A DNA stretch of 16,912 bases from Bacteroidota bacterium (GCA_030691295.1 JAUYEQ010000029.1:1-16912), one strand, 5' to 3'; counted from the stretch's first letter, positions 1 through 8,430 are shown. Made by a program: numbers and translations. Notes: generated by a model from the sequence alone, not told the origin.

Positions 1-60
1 AGCCGTATGCGGTGAAAGTCGCACGTACGGTTCTTAGGGGGCGTAAGCTACCCGGTGCAA
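1..60 (+). ncRNA. 3' end of a group II intron (domains V and VI), truncated by the window edge
   Basis: Bases 1-34 form the catalytic domain V hairpin: a lower stem AGCCGTA pairing with TACGGTT, a GAAA-type tip around 14-17 and an upper stem GCG pairing with CGC. This matches the conserved bacterial group II intron domain V almost base for base. Bases 37-53 then fold as a short domain VI helix (GGG and GC paired across a GTAA loop) with an unpaired A at 50 that could be the branch point. The 3' splice site is not certain and lies somewhere between 53 and 62. The intron-encoded reverse transcriptase and 5' end would lie to the left of the window. Confidence 0.85.
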
Positions 61-152
61 CCATAATAAAAGGACTGCCCTGCATGAAAATTAGGAACAT
101 TTAGAAATAGAGACAACTATCGAATGGCTTAAAAAGTATAAAATAAAACCTC

Positions 153-1466
153 ATGGAATATTTTAAATCGCTGACCCAACCCGAAATTGAACAATTAATC
201 TTATCGACAAAGGAATGCTTATACATTTGTATGCCAGCCATTCACAAAGAATTAGTGACAGCTATCACATATTTGGATAATTCAAACAGCAATTCACAAA
301 ATATAGTCAAAATTCATTTCCTTATCGATTTCGATTCACAAACTTTTCGTCAAGGCTATGGAGATTTTAAATCGGTAGAAAATCTAATTAAAAGAGGGTT
401 TGATGTTAAATGCTTAAAAGATAACCGCATTTCATTTATTATTTCCGACAATCTTGGTTATTATCTATTTATCGAATCTCGTTCATTAATTCCTGCTGAT
501 AAGGAAACCATTAATGCTGTCAGAATTGACCCAGTTAGTATTGTTAGGCTAAAAAAATTCTTTTTTAGTGAAACTGGCAATACCAATTTTGAAGATGATT
601 TAGTTAATGCCATTATAGAGGAAAGCAAACAGTTAGAGAAATCCAATGAATTATTAACAACGCAAATTGCACCGGTAACTGAAATATCAAAAATTGAAAT
701 TGAATCCGTTTCTGAAGTTCTAATAAAAAATCCACCCCTAAACCCCGATTTTAAAAGAATTGTTGAATTCTATTCGAACAAATTTCAGTATGTCAAAGTA
801 AAGTTCGAAGGGGCTAATCTTCAATATAGAAAGGTTGAAATACCTTCCAAAGCACTACCAATAATGGATGCCTCTTTAAAAGATAAACTTGAAACAAAGT
901 TGAATTTATTTGAAAAATCAGATGAAGATAATTGTTTCAAGCCATTAATCGATTATAAAGCTAAGATTGCTGAAATTCGGGATAATTACTTAACCAAAGT
1001 GAAATCAAGAGATGAAAGCCTCCTTGACAAACTTAAAAAGACTGAATTTGAAAAACAGATTGAAAAATTAAAAGTGGAAATTAAAGATGTAAAGAATAAT
1101 ATCATTGGAAACATTGCCAACCAGATAAATCAATCAAAAATTAGGTTATTGACCGACCTCATTGATTTTTTTATTGCCAATCCAAAATCATTATTTCCAA
1201 ATCATCCAAATCTTTGGGAAGGCAATCAAAGCTATATTCAACAAGCAGCAAAATCAAAAGCTGAAGAAATAATTTACCGCATAAAATGGCCTGAAGCTCA
1301 TTTGCTAGTTGATGATTTTAAGCTAAGCGTCCAATTTAGTGATATTACCTTTGAAGATTTGAAAAGTCCTGAATTTGTTAGTGAATTAAAGGATTGTAAA
1401 TTAATTGACGAAATTGATGAAAACCGGTTAGCGGTATTTGGCAAGGGAGTTAAAATCAATTTGTAA
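153..1466 (+). CDS. Protein with a degenerate PLD-like N-terminal domain and a coiled coil; first gene of a putative three-gene defence module
   Basis: 437 aa with no confident family match. Residues 1-140 follow the pattern of a phospholipase D-like fold: a helix and hydrophobic strand (CLYICMPAIHKELVTAI), a second strand (VKIHFLIDF), a helix, then the strand pair ISFIISDN and YYLFIESR. In active PLD proteins that last pair carries HxK; here the His and Lys are absent, so I infer a binding rather than catalytic domain. Residues 266-330 are charged and heptad-like (KAKIAEIRDNYL to IEKLKVEIKDVKNNI), probably coiled coil. The C-terminal 100 residues are unassigned. ATG at 153 is the first in-frame start; no Shine-Dalgarno is visible, as is common in Bacteroidetes. 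The gene lies 35 bp before a nuclease gene on the same strand, which suggests joint expression. The PLD assignment is an inference from pattern. Confidence 0.6.
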   Translation: MEYFKSLTQPEIEQLILSTKECLYICMPAIHKELVTAITYLDNSNSNSQNIVKIHFLIDFDSQTFRQGYGDFKSVENLIKRGFDVKCLKDNRISFIISDNLGYYLFIESRSLIPADKETINAVRIDPVSIVRLKKFFFSETGNTNFEDDLVNAIIEESKQLEKSNELLTTQIAPVTEISKIEIESVSEVLIKNPPLNPDFKRIVEFYSNKFQYVKVKFEGANLQYRKVEIPSKALPIMDASLKDKLETKLNLFEKSDEDNCFKPLIDYKAKIAEIRDNYLTKVKSRDESLLDKLKKTEFEKQIEKLKVEIKDVKNNIIGNIANQINQSKIRLLTDLIDFFIANPKSLFPNHPNLWEGNQSYIQQAAKSKAEEIIYRIKWPEAHLLVDDFKLSVQFSDITFEDLKSPEFVSELKDCKLIDEIDENRLAVFGKGVKINL

Positions 1467-1501
1467 TTTACTGATATTAACTTCGACAATGGAAATGCTT
1501 T

Positions 1502-2743
1502 ATGAATAGTACTTTAATCATAGTTTTACTTTGTATTTGGTCTTTAATATTAATAAAATCAAGTTTATCACAAAAAAAGAGAAAGGATGAATCATATCAA
1601 AAGGATGATGATTTAAATAAAAAGCAAAGACAATTAGATACGAAAACTAAGCAGTCGCTCCTTGAAATCGAGAAAAAATCCATTCAAGAATCACAAACCC
1701 TAGCGAATAAAAGGCAGGACTTTGAGAGAATTCAGAATGCCAAGAAAAATGAATTTGAAAGATTGCTAAACGAAGCAATGAATTTGAAGAATGAATTTGA
1801 GAAGGGATTCGTTAATGGCAGGAATTGGCTTTCCGATGCATATTCAGAATATATTCAGGAGAAAGATAATGAGTTGGAATGTTCATTAATAGTTAAGCCA
1901 AATCCTGCATATAAATCAGCAGAAATCGTCTCTGCTTTAAAGAAATCAAGAATTGAAATGGCGAAAAAATTGAAATTTCTTGAATTCCAACTTAAAACAT
2001 ATGAAGAATATTTCCCACAATTACTTGAATATAAATATGCTATCTTAGAAGAATTAGTAGATTTTCAAAATGAAGATATCAATGATGAAGATATTGACCC
2101 AGCCTTAATGTTTGGATTTATAACTAAAGAAGAATATAATACACTAACCGATCAGCAAAAATTTCAATTAGCAATTGACCGATACTGGAAAAAAGAAAAA
2201 TCAAATTTAGAAATTGGCAGATTGTATGAAAGGTATATCGGATATATTTATGAGACAAATGGTTGGAAAGTTAAATATGAAGGAATTATAAAAGGATTTG
2301 AGGATTTTGGCAGAGACCTTATTTGTGAAAAGAATGGAAAATTTTTAATTATCCAATGCAAGTGTTGGTCGAAAGAAAAATTGATTAGAGAAAAATATGT
2401 AATGCAGCTTTTTGGATCTACAATTCTTTATGGTTATGAAAATTCAATAAATAATGTGCTTCCAATTTTTTATGCAACCACGTCTCTTTCAGATGAAGCA
2501 AATATTGTAGCTAATAAATTGGGTGTAAAATTTGTAAATGAGTCACTTAAAAGATATCCGGTAATTAAATGTAATATTAATCACTCAAATAAGGAAAAAA
2601 TATACCATTTACCTTTTGACCAGCAATATGATAAAATACTGATAGGTGATAATACAGGAGAATTTTATGCTGACACTATTGAACAAGCTGAGAACATGGG
2701 TTTTAGAAGAGCATTTAAATGGAGCGGTATTTCAAACGATTAG
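1502..2743 (+). CDS. Membrane-anchored coiled-coil protein with an Mrr-type restriction endonuclease domain
   Basis: 413 aa. Residues 4-18 (TLIIVLLCIWSLILI) form one N-terminal membrane helix. Residues 22-115 are highly charged and heptad-like (coiled coil), and a helical linker runs to about 230. Residues 235-350 fit the Mrr/PD-(D/E)xK endonuclease fold: a helical LEIGRLYERYIGYIYETNGW segment, catalytic Asp272 in GRDLI, and the Q285-C-K287 motif on the next strand (FLIIQCKCW). These residues are intact, so I expect metal-dependent DNA cleavage, with the nuclease held at the inner membrane. The C-terminal tail (YHLPFDQQYDKI to FYADTIEQAENMGFRRAFKW) resembles small tails found after nuclease domains. 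No methyltransferase gene is adjacent, so it does not look like a classical restriction-modification pair. It sits 35 bp after the PLD-like gene and 3 bp before the next. Confidence 0.8.
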   Translation: MNSTLIIVLLCIWSLILIKSSLSQKKRKDESYQKDDDLNKKQRQLDTKTKQSLLEIEKKSIQESQTLANKRQDFERIQNAKKNEFERLLNEAMNLKNEFEKGFVNGRNWLSDAYSEYIQEKDNELECSLIVKPNPAYKSAEIVSALKKSRIEMAKKLKFLEFQLKTYEEYFPQLLEYKYAILEELVDFQNEDINDEDIDPALMFGFITKEEYNTLTDQQKFQLAIDRYWKKEKSNLEIGRLYERYIGYIYETNGWKVKYEGIIKGFEDFGRDLICEKNGKFLIIQCKCWSKEKLIREKYVMQLFGSTILYGYENSINNVLPIFYATTSLSDEANIVANKLGVKFVNESLKRYPVIKCNINHSNKEKIYHLPFDQQYDKILIGDNTGEFYADTIEQAENMGFRRAFKWSGISND

Positions 2744-2746
2744 AAA

Positions 2747-3277
2747 ATGGATTATTCAATCTACATAATTAAGCAGAATACTCCAGAAAGCAAGTTGCTT
2801 TCGTATGCAGGGATTAATAGGTCAGATTTACAAGTTGTAAAATGGAAAGGAAGAAAGCAATTTAATGGTGGTTTTGGAAGGTCGCCAATTGAGTGGAAAA
2901 TAGTTGGAATAAGCAATGTTGAGAACTTGTGTAATACAATTATAAGGATTTTAAGTAATAGAAAAACACTAACGGTTTCCGAAAATCATGCACTTGAAAG
3001 AGCAAAAAGCACTATTAAAGGGATTCAAAATGCGAAAATACAATTTCAACGAAACACTGATTTAATTGAGCTTAGAAAGTTGTCAATTGAATTTTTTATC
3101 AAATCGAGGTATCCTTCGTTGCCTAATGCTAGTGTTAGTAATTTGACAAATTCTCTGTCAGTAAGAAGTTTTAGCACTTTGGACGAGCTGATTCAATTTG
3201 CAAGGCTTGAGATGATTGAAATAAGTCCAATAGAAGAAGCTCAAAATATATTTAGTAAAATCATGGCAATCAAATAG
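2747..3277 (+). CDS. Hypothetical protein, third gene of the putative defence module
   Basis: 176 aa, not recognised. It begins with alternating hydrophobic and polar residues (MDYSIYIIKQN) likely to be a beta strand. A basic Gly/Phe-rich segment follows (KWKGRKQFNGGFGRSPIEWKIVG, residues about 34-56), and the rest is helical and basic. No membrane segment, signal peptide or known catalytic motif is visible. The start codon lies only 3 bp after the nuclease gene's stop, so the two are almost certainly co-transcribed and possibly translationally coupled. The 3' end abuts a truncated IS1380 transposase reading frame; the last residues (IMAIK) may therefore be the natural end or a product of that junction. 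A role with the nuclease is inferred from position alone. Confidence 0.6.
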   Translation: MDYSIYIIKQNTPESKLLSYAGINRSDLQVVKWKGRKQFNGGFGRSPIEWKIVGISNVENLCNTIIRILSNRKTLTVSENHALERAKSTIKGIQNAKIQFQRNTDLIELRKLSIEFFIKSRYPSLPNASVSNLTNSLSVRSFSTLDELIQFARLEMIEISPIEEAQNIFSKIMAIK

Positions 3278-3771
3278 ATGGAACAAATTACGAACCGTTA
3301 ACCATTGAATATGCGCCATTTGGCTGGGACAAAACCTACCGCTACGTGATAACCAGGGAAAAGAAAGGCGATAAACAAGGCGACCTGTTCACCGGTGACG
3401 ATTTTACTTACCGGGCAATAATGACAAACAACCGTGAAATGACCGACCTAGAAGTCGTTGAATTCTATAACGACAGGGGCGATAGCGAGCGTCTGTTCGA
3501 TGAAATGAACAACGATTTCCTTTGGAAAAAAATGCCGTTCTCTTTTCTGCATGAAAATACGGTATTCCTTATAATGATGGCAATTTGCCGAAACCTTTAC
3601 CATTTTCTGACGGATTTCATCAGTAAAAAGCTGGATTTTATTAAGCCAAGTTTTAGGTTGAAGAAATTTATTTTTCGTTTCATGGTTGTTCCCTCAAAAT
3701 GGATAAAACGGGGGCGACAACAAATTCTAAAACTGTTTTCTACAAAAAAATACCACCTATTATTGGGGTAA
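3268..3771 (+). pseudogene. C-terminal fragment of an IS1380-family transposase
   Basis: An open frame runs from about 3268 to a TAA at 3769-3771, although the first possible initiator, GTG, is only at 3346. It encodes the C-terminal part of an IS1380-type DDE transposase: IDGTNYEPLTIEYAPF and WDKTYRYVITREKK, then YNDRGDSERLFDEMNNDF (the region holding the last catalytic acidic residue), then a hydrophobic helix and the terminal WIKRGRQQILKLFSTKKY. Family members are usually about 430 residues, so roughly 60% of the N-terminal part is missing. The fragment is unlikely to be active. It begins exactly where the third module gene ends, so an insertion or deletion has joined them. No clear left terminal repeat is visible. 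Confidence 0.8.
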
Positions 3772-4015
3772 AGACTAGATGATTTTCAATGCCGATGGGA
3801 CAGGTATGTTTATATGTCAAGCGTAACTATCTGATATTCATAGTAATTAAAAATATAAGTGGGTCTTGTCGCATTTTTTTAGAGAGAAAAACGAATGGTA
3901 TCAGTTTGTTTGTTGAATACCACCGCTGGCAGTGCTACAGAAACCAGAAAGTGAAACCATGGAGCTGTTATTGAACTAAAAACGTCGAATTCTAAGGCAT
4001 CAAACCTAAAAATGA
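3772..4015. other. Degenerate non-coding stretch after the transposase remnant
   Basis: I see no credible gene here. A 61-codon open frame at 3789-3974 has no family resemblance and low-complexity codon use. The sequence may contain the right end of the IS1380 element just after 3771, but I could not find a partner terminal repeat to prove it. Confidence 0.4.
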
Positions 4016-4227
4016 CTATTTTTTAAATCCTAATTTTAATGCTGCGGATTTAAGGGATTTACAGAACTTTCGCCGCTTATCATTATTCTCATTAAGTCGG
4101 TCGATCGCATTTCTAGTCCGTAAAAATTAACCCATTTACCGGCCCTTGCTGCCATTTTTGCAAAGTGAAGAGCTAAAGATGTTTTGGAGTATTGGTTTTT
4201 TGTTATTTTTGCTACGCCTGTGTAATT
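4016..4227 (-). pseudogene. Remnant of a DnaB-like / RecA-fold helicase ATPase
   Basis: The minus-strand frame at 4039-4227 encodes about 63 residues: KTSLALHFAKMAARAGKWVN, FYGLEMRSTDLM and RIMISGESSVN. This is the typical run after Walker A in DnaB-type replicative helicases and their mobile-element relatives (GKTSLAL, FYSLEM, GESGVN). The P-loop itself is broken (QYSKTS instead of GxGKTS). A TGA closes the frame upstream at 4228-4230 and a TAA downstream at 4036-4038. A one-base shift at the downstream end reopens the frame (LKSAALKLGFKK) to a stop at 4016. It is a decayed fragment of a replication gene, unlikely to be translated usefully. Confidence 0.55.
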
Positions 4228-4346
4228 TCATTATTGATGCGAGTTTTTGTCGACTGCAAAAATATGAGATTATCAGGCACTTTCAATTTTAAAAGTTTCG
4301 GATAGTAGTGCTGTCACTTATATAATAAACTGTTACATAGCATAGG

Positions 4347-4401
4347 AAATAGTTGGTTTTTGAGGGTTACCCTCTTATGTTGACATAACTGCCAACTATT
4401 T
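4347..4401. other. Sequence able to fold into a three-way junction
   Basis: A perfect 10-bp outer stem (AAATAGTTGG at 4347-4356 with CCAACTATTT at 4392-4401) encloses two back-to-back hairpins: GAGGG-TTA-CCCTC (4362-4374) and TTATG-TTGA-CATAA (4375-4388). No T-tract follows on either strand, so it is not an ordinary terminator. It lies between the decayed helicase remnant and the sdh terminator. It could be a transposon end, a replication or transfer site, or a structured RNA; I cannot assign it to a known class. Confidence 0.6.
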
Positions 4402-4484
4402 AATCATCAGATAAAATAAAATGAATACTAAATAGATATACGGCACAAATTCCATTTTGGCCTTAACTAAATGATAGCTCATAA

Positions 4485-4517
4485 AAAAGCTCCGAAGAAA
4501 GAATCTCCGGAGCTTTT
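4485..4517 (-). terminator. Rho-independent terminator of the sdhCAB operon
   Basis: A 10-bp perfect stem (AAAAGCTCCG at 4485-4494 with CGGAGCTTTT at 4508-4517) and a 13-nt loop. Read on the minus strand it is followed by a run of six T. It lies 40 bp after the sdhB stop. Confidence 0.9.
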
Positions 4518-4557
4518 GTATTGTTTGATAGTGGCGGCTTTTACCGCCATTATTACC

Positions 4558-5313
4558 TTAATCCTGAAACTTTGCGTATAAAAATTCGCGGTTCAGACGG
4601 GCGATGTTCGAAAGTGAAATGTTTTTAGGGCATTCCACTTCGCAGGCGCCGGTGTTGGTACAGTTACCGAATCCTAATTCGTCCATTTTGGCAACCATCG
4701 CTTTTGCACGACGTGAAGCTTCAATCCGGCCTTGTGGCAACATGGCCAACTGGCTCACTTTTGCAGAAACAAACAGCATGGCCGAACCGTTTTTACAGGC
4801 TGCAACGCATGCTCCGCAACCAATACAGGATGCTGAATCCATTGCTTCATCGGCATCAGCTTTCGCGATGGGAATAGCATTGGCATCAGGAACTCCTCCT
4901 GTATTAACCGAAACATAACCTCCGGCTGAAATGATCTTATCGAAAGCCCTGCGATCGACCATCAAATCATAGATTACCGGAAAAGCTGTTGAACGCCACG
5001 GCTCAATCGTGATGGTCTGTCCATCAGTAAATTTGCGCATGTGCAACTGACAGGTTGTAACATCATCATCCGGTCCATGAGGACGGCCATTGATGTACAG
5101 CGAACATGTTCCGCAAATGCCTTCGCGGCAATCGTGGTCGAATGCAACCGGCACCTTGTCTTCGTTGACAAGTTGCTCATTCAGCATGTCCAACATTTCG
5201 AGGAATGAACTTCCAGTTGAAACATTGTTAACCTTGTAGGTTTCGAACCGGCCCTTTGCTTTTGAACCGTTCTGACGCCAAACCTTAAGCGTGAGATTTA
5301 TTAGTTTTTCCAT
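4558..5313 (-). CDS. sdhB: Succinate dehydrogenase/fumarate reductase iron-sulfur subunit
   Basis: 251 aa, the electron-transfer subunit linking the flavoprotein to the membrane cytochrome b. The N-terminal domain carries the [2Fe-2S] ligands Cys62, Cys67, Cys70 (CREGICGTC) and Cys88. The C-terminal ferredoxin-like domain carries Cys163, Cys166, Cys169 and Cys173 ([11 protein letters not shown]) and Cys218, Cys224 and Cys228 (the last in the ECP motif), which together hold a [4Fe-4S] and a [3Fe-4S] cluster. All cluster cysteines are present and the length is normal. It is the last gene of sdhC-sdhA-sdhB, 23 bp after sdhA, and is followed by a strong terminator. Direction of the reaction (succinate oxidation or fumarate reduction) cannot be decided from sequence; in Bacteroidetes this B-type enzyme often works as a fumarate reductase, so frdB is an equally valid name. 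Confidence 0.96.
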   Translation of the reverse strand: MEKLINLTLKVWRQNGSKAKGRFETYKVNNVSTGSSFLEMLDMLNEQLVNEDKVPVAFDHDCREGICGTCSLYINGRPHGPDDDVTTCQLHMRKFTDGQTITIEPWRSTAFPVIYDLMVDRRAFDKIISAGGYVSVNTGGVPDANAIPIAKADADEAMDSASCIGCGACVAACKNGSAMLFVSAKVSQLAMLPQGRIEASRRAKAMVAKMDELGFGNCTNTGACEVECPKNISLSNIARLNREFLYAKFQD

Positions 5314-5336
5314 GATTGATCTCTTTTAAATAGCCA

Positions 5337-7277
5337 TTACTTGTAATTACGCTGAACCATTTTCACCGTTTCGTAAATCAACTCTTCCTTGTGAAGTTCA
5401 GGTTCCTGTTTCTCGCCTTTGTATTCCCAGCACGAAACGTATGCAAACTTGTCGTCCTGACGAAGTGCTTCGCCTTCGGGAGTCTGATACTCTTCGCGGA
5501 AGTGGCCACCGCATGATTCTTCACGGTTCAGCGCGTCACGGGCCATCAGGTCACCAATTTCAATAAAATCGGCCAAACGGCTTGCTTTCTCCAGTTCAAC
5601 ATTCATTCCCGACTGATCGCCCGGAATACGGACGTTGGTCCAGAATTCTTTTTTGATTGCTGCGATCTTTTGAATGGCATCTTCCAGTCCTTTTTTGTTC
5701 CGGCCCATTCCAACGAAATCCCACATTACCAAACCAAGTTCCTTGTGCAAACTGTCAACCGTACGTTTTCCCTTAATTCCCATCAACTGTGCAAATCGTT
5801 CTTTTACAGCCCTTTCAGCATCTACGAACTCAGGTTCATTGGTCGTCATGCGTTTGGTGTGGATTTCATCAGCCAAATAATTCTGAAGTGTATATGGCAA
5901 AACAAAATAACCATCGGCCAATCCCTGCATCAGTGCAGAAGCGCCCAAACGGTTTGCTCCGTGATCGGAAAAGTTGGCTTCGCCGGCAGCAAATAAGCCG
6001 GGAATAGTAGTCTGCAATTCATAATCTACCCAAATCCCGCCCATGGTGTAATGCATTGCAGGATATATCATCATTGGTGTTTCGTATGGATTCTCGTCAA
6101 CGATTTTCTCATACATCTGAAAAAGGTTGCCGTAACGATCTTCAATGGTCTTTTGGCCTAAGCGTTCAATAGAGGATTTGAAATCGAGATAAACAGCCAG
6201 GCCAGTCGCTCCAACACCGTAACCGGCATCACAACGTTCCTTAGCGGCACGTGAAGCCACGTCGCGTGGCACCAAATTTCCAAACGCCGGATAACGACGT
6301 TCCAGATAATAGTCGCGGTTTTCTTCTGCGATTTGTGTCGCTTTTAATTTTCCTGAACGGATGGCTTCAGCATCTTCCTTCTTTTTGGGAACCCAGATGC
6401 GGCCATCGTTACGCAACGATTCCGACATCAAAGTCAGCTTGCTCTGCGATTCGCCGTGAACAGGAATACAGGTCGGGTGAATTTGTGCCATACAGGGGTT
6501 CGCAAACATTGCACCTTTTTGGTAAGCTTTAACCAATGCCGATCCGTTTGATCCCATTGCATTTGTTGAAAGGAAAAACGCATTTCCGTAGCCACCTGTT
6601 GCCAACACAACTGCATGGCCGAAATGTCGCTGCAACTCTCCGGTAACCAAATCGCGGGAAATAATACCGTGGGCTTTTCCGTCAACAAGAACGATCTCAA
6701 CCAACTCTGTTCGCGTGTACATTGTTACTGTGCCCAGATTTACCTGGCGCATCAATGCCTGGTAAGCTCCCAACAATAACTGCTGACCGGTTTGTCCTTT
6801 GGCATAAAAAGTACGGCTTACCTGGGCTCCACCGAACGAACGGTTATCGAGCAGGCCGCCGTATTCGCGTGCAAATGGAACGCCTTGCGCTACACACTGG
6901 TCGATGATGCTGTTGCTCACTTCGGCCAAACGGTGAACGTTGCCTTCGCGCGAACGGTAATCCCCTCCTTTGATAGTGTCGTAAAACAGACGAAAAACAG
7001 AGTCACCGTCGTTTGGATAGTTTTTCGCAGCATTGATACCTCCCTGAGCAGCAATAGAATGTGCCCGGCGAGGTGAATCCTGTATGCAGAAATTTTTAAC
7101 ATTGAAGCCCATCTCGCCGAGCGCAGCAGCAGCCGAAGCTCCAGCCAACCCTGTGCCGATGATGATTACATCCAGTTTACGTTTATTGGAAGGATTCACC
7201 AGTTTCTGGTGATCTTTATAATTGGTCCATTTTTGAGCCAGTGGCCCTTCAGGAATCCTTGCGTTTATTTTACTCAT
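5337..7277 (-). CDS. sdhA: Succinate dehydrogenase/fumarate reductase flavoprotein subunit
   Basis: 646 aa, catalytic subunit that interconverts succinate and fumarate on the cytoplasmic side of the inner membrane. The FAD-binding Rossmann motif is at residues 37-55 ([19 protein letters not shown]). His73 in [11 protein letters not shown] is the expected site of covalent FAD attachment. The substrate region includes [15 protein letters not shown] and [14 protein letters not shown], followed by the second FAD segment with [19 protein letters not shown]. Length is typical of the B-type family. The start ATG lies 19 bp after the sdhC stop and the stop lies 23 bp before sdhB, so the three genes form one transcript. 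Nothing appears damaged. Several open frames on the opposite strand inside this gene are coding shadows. Confidence 0.97.
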   Translation of the reverse strand: MSKINARIPEGPLAQKWTNYKDHQKLVNPSNKRKLDVIIIGTGLAGASAAAALGEMGFNVKNFCIQDSPRRAHSIAAQGGINAAKNYPNDGDSVFRLFYDTIKGGDYRSREGNVHRLAEVSNSIIDQCVAQGVPFAREYGGLLDNRSFGGAQVSRTFYAKGQTGQQLLLGAYQALMRQVNLGTVTMYTRTELVEIVLVDGKAHGIISRDLVTGELQRHFGHAVVLATGGYGNAFFLSTNAMGSNGSALVKAYQKGAMFANPCMAQIHPTCIPVHGESQSKLTLMSESLRNDGRIWVPKKKEDAEAIRSGKLKATQIAEENRDYYLERRYPAFGNLVPRDVASRAAKERCDAGYGVGATGLAVYLDFKSSIERLGQKTIEDRYGNLFQMYEKIVDENPYETPMMIYPAMHYTMGGIWVDYELQTTIPGLFAAGEANFSDHGANRLGASALMQGLADGYFVLPYTLQNYLADEIHTKRMTTNEPEFVDAERAVKERFAQLMGIKGKRTVDSLHKELGLVMWDFVGMGRNKKGLEDAIQKIAAIKKEFWTNVRIPGDQSGMNVELEKASRLADFIEIGDLMARDALNREESCGGHFREEYQTPEGEALRQDDKFAYVSCWEYKGEKQEPELHKEELIYETVKMVQRNYK

Positions 7278-7296
7278 GTTTCAGATATTTAAAGAA

Positions 7297-8007
7297 TTAG
7301 AAAAACAGGTATTGCGCCAATGCAATTACAGTGAACCCACCACCAAGGATTATGGCAACAACATTACTGATTACCCGCAGACGCGGCATCCATATTGGAT
7401 TATTCCAGCCGATGGTATGGAACGCCGACCAGAATCCGTGTGCAAGGTGAAATGCAAGCGCAACAGAACCAACAACATACAGAAGTACAAGTGGCAGGCT
7501 TTGAAATGCTTCATTTACCAATGCATAAGCATTTTCGCCGGTTGCCATTGATCCGAAAAATGGAAATTCAACTTCGCCACCTTCCCAGGCAATGTAACCT
7601 TTCATCTTCAGGTAGAAGTTAAAAATGTGTACAATCAGGAATGCTAAAATTGCAATGCCCAAAGGCAACATATTCAGAGAAGCCCATTCAACACCGGTAG
7701 TCTTTTTCCCTGAAGCATAAGCTTGCTGGCCGCGTGCTTTCATATTCTGAAGGGTCAGAATTAATGAATAAACGATGTGTACTACAAATCCCAAAGCCAG
7801 GGTAGGCTCAATGATTTTAATCAATGGATTTGTTCCCATAAAATGTACCCCTGCATTAAATAATTGGCCTGTTTCAAATCCCATGCAGCCATCAAGGAGC
7901 AGGAACGAATTCAGGATTAAATGCACAAAGAGGAACAAAATCAGGAACAAACCTGAAACGCTCATCAGGAGTTTCCGTCCAATAGAGGCAGTCAGTAAAT
8001 TGCTCAT
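7297..8007 (-). CDS. sdhC: Succinate dehydrogenase/fumarate reductase cytochrome b subunit (B-type, single anchor)
   Basis: 236 aa from ATG at 8007. The integral membrane anchor binds two haems b and exchanges electrons with the quinone pool. Five hydrophobic helices are visible, starting with LLMSVSGLFLILFLFVHLIL and ending with the C-terminal VVAIILGGGFTVIALAQYLFF. Candidate haem-ligand histidines occur in FLFVHLI, GFVVHIV, FLIVHIF and ALAFHLAHGF. The reading frame is open a further 32 codons upstream, but that extension (HGILLYVILVKPTFV and onward) is not conserved in character and covers the promoter at 8058-8088, so the internal Met before SNLLTASIGRK is chosen. First gene of the operon, 19 bp before sdhA. 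Confidence 0.93.
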   Translation of the reverse strand: MSNLLTASIGRKLLMSVSGLFLILFLFVHLILNSFLLLDGCMGFETGQLFNAGVHFMGTNPLIKIIEPTLALGFVVHIVYSLILTLQNMKARGQQAYASGKKTTGVEWASLNMLPLGIAILAFLIVHIFNFYLKMKGYIAWEGGEVEFPFFGSMATGENAYALVNEAFQSLPLVLLYVVGSVALAFHLAHGFWSAFHTIGWNNPIWMPRLRVISNVVAIILGGGFTVIALAQYLFF

Positions 8008-8057
8008 AGAATAACAGATTTTTATTTTAATAATAAATTCAATTTTAATTCGCCCGA

Positions 8058-8088
8058 CAAAAGTAGGCTTAACAAGTATCACATACAA
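8058..8088 (-). promoter_or_regulatory. Bacteroidetes-type promoter of sdhCAB
   Basis: On the minus strand a -33 TTG (8086-8088), a 20-bp spacer and a -7 box TACTTTTG (8058-8065) match the TTG / TAnnTTTG consensus. Transcription would start near 8052, giving a leader of about 45 nt to the chosen sdhC start. Confidence 0.65.
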
Positions 8089-8226
8089 TAAAATGCCGTG
8101 CAAAATAACTAATTTATAATGTTTCTAAGCAGTAATGACAATGATTGAACCATCGAATTTATACAATGTTAAAATTCGCAGCATCAACACAAATGTATGT
8201 CGCTTAAAAAATATGTTCGGTGCTTT

Positions 8227-8256
8227 TTGCATAAACGGCATATTTGCATATTTTTG
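8227..8256 (+). promoter_or_regulatory. Promoter of the tRNA-Arg gene
   Basis: A TTG at 8227-8229, a 19-bp spacer and TATTTTTG at 8249-8256 match the Bacteroidetes TAnnTTTG promoter. The start would lie near 8263, about 58 nt before the mature tRNA 5' end, leaving a leader for RNase P to remove. Confidence 0.6.
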
Positions 8257-8320
8257 CAGCACCTTTGAAAAAAGATATCAGAGACACAAGTTTTTAGACT
8301 TTATACAAAAAACAAAAACT

Positions 8321-8392
8321 GGTTCCATAGTTCAACGGATAGAATAGCGGTTTCCTAAACCGTAGATCCGGGTTCGATTCCCGGTGGGACTA
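8321..8392 (+). tRNA. tRNA-Arg (anticodon CCT)
   Basis: A complete cloverleaf can be drawn. The acceptor stem pairs GGTTCCA (8321-8327) with TGGGACT (8385-8391), including two G-U pairs, and the discriminator is A8392. The anticodon stem GCGGT/ACCGT has the loop TTCCTAA, giving anticodon CCT (reads AGG, Arg). The T arm is CCGGG-TTCGATT-CCCGG. CCA is not encoded. The last 16 bases of the tRNA lie in the 17-bp direct repeat used by the integrated element, and the gene remains intact after insertion. Confidence 0.96.
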
Positions 8393-8393
8393 C
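8377..8393 (+). repeat. attL core (17-bp direct repeat within the tRNA 3' end)
   Basis: ATTCCCGGTGGGACTAC covers part of the T loop, the 3' strand of the T stem, the acceptor 3' strand, the discriminator and one extra base. It is identical to 16670-16686. The bases on both sides of the two copies differ, which fixes the limits of identity. Confidence 0.93.
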
Positions 8394-8397
8394 TTTT

Positions 8398-8430
8398 AAA
8401 CCGCTTAACTAACTGATAGTTAAGCGGTTT
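8398..8430 (+). terminator. Rho-independent terminator supplied to the tRNA by the element
   Basis: A perfect 14-bp stem (AAACCGCTTAACTA at 8398-8411 with TAGTTAAGCGGTTT at 8417-8430), a 5-nt loop and a T-rich tail. It starts 5 bp after the tRNA but lies inside the element, so integration replaces whatever 3' end the tRNA had before. Confidence 0.85.

Noticed and set aside
3789..3974. 61-codon plus-strand frame after the transposase remnant
   Set aside because: No family resemblance, no leader, and it lies in degenerate intergenic sequence.
4347..4401. Integron attC site
   Set aside because: The stem ends read GTTGG...CCAAC, the reverse of the attC arrangement, and no integron integrase is present.
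5670..7076. Several plus-strand frames inside sdhA
   Set aside because: They lie opposite a complete, highly conserved coding sequence and have no recognisable product.
8008..8103. 32-codon upstream extension of sdhC
   Set aside because: It crosses a good promoter (8058-8088) and adds residues not typical of the cytochrome b N-terminus.
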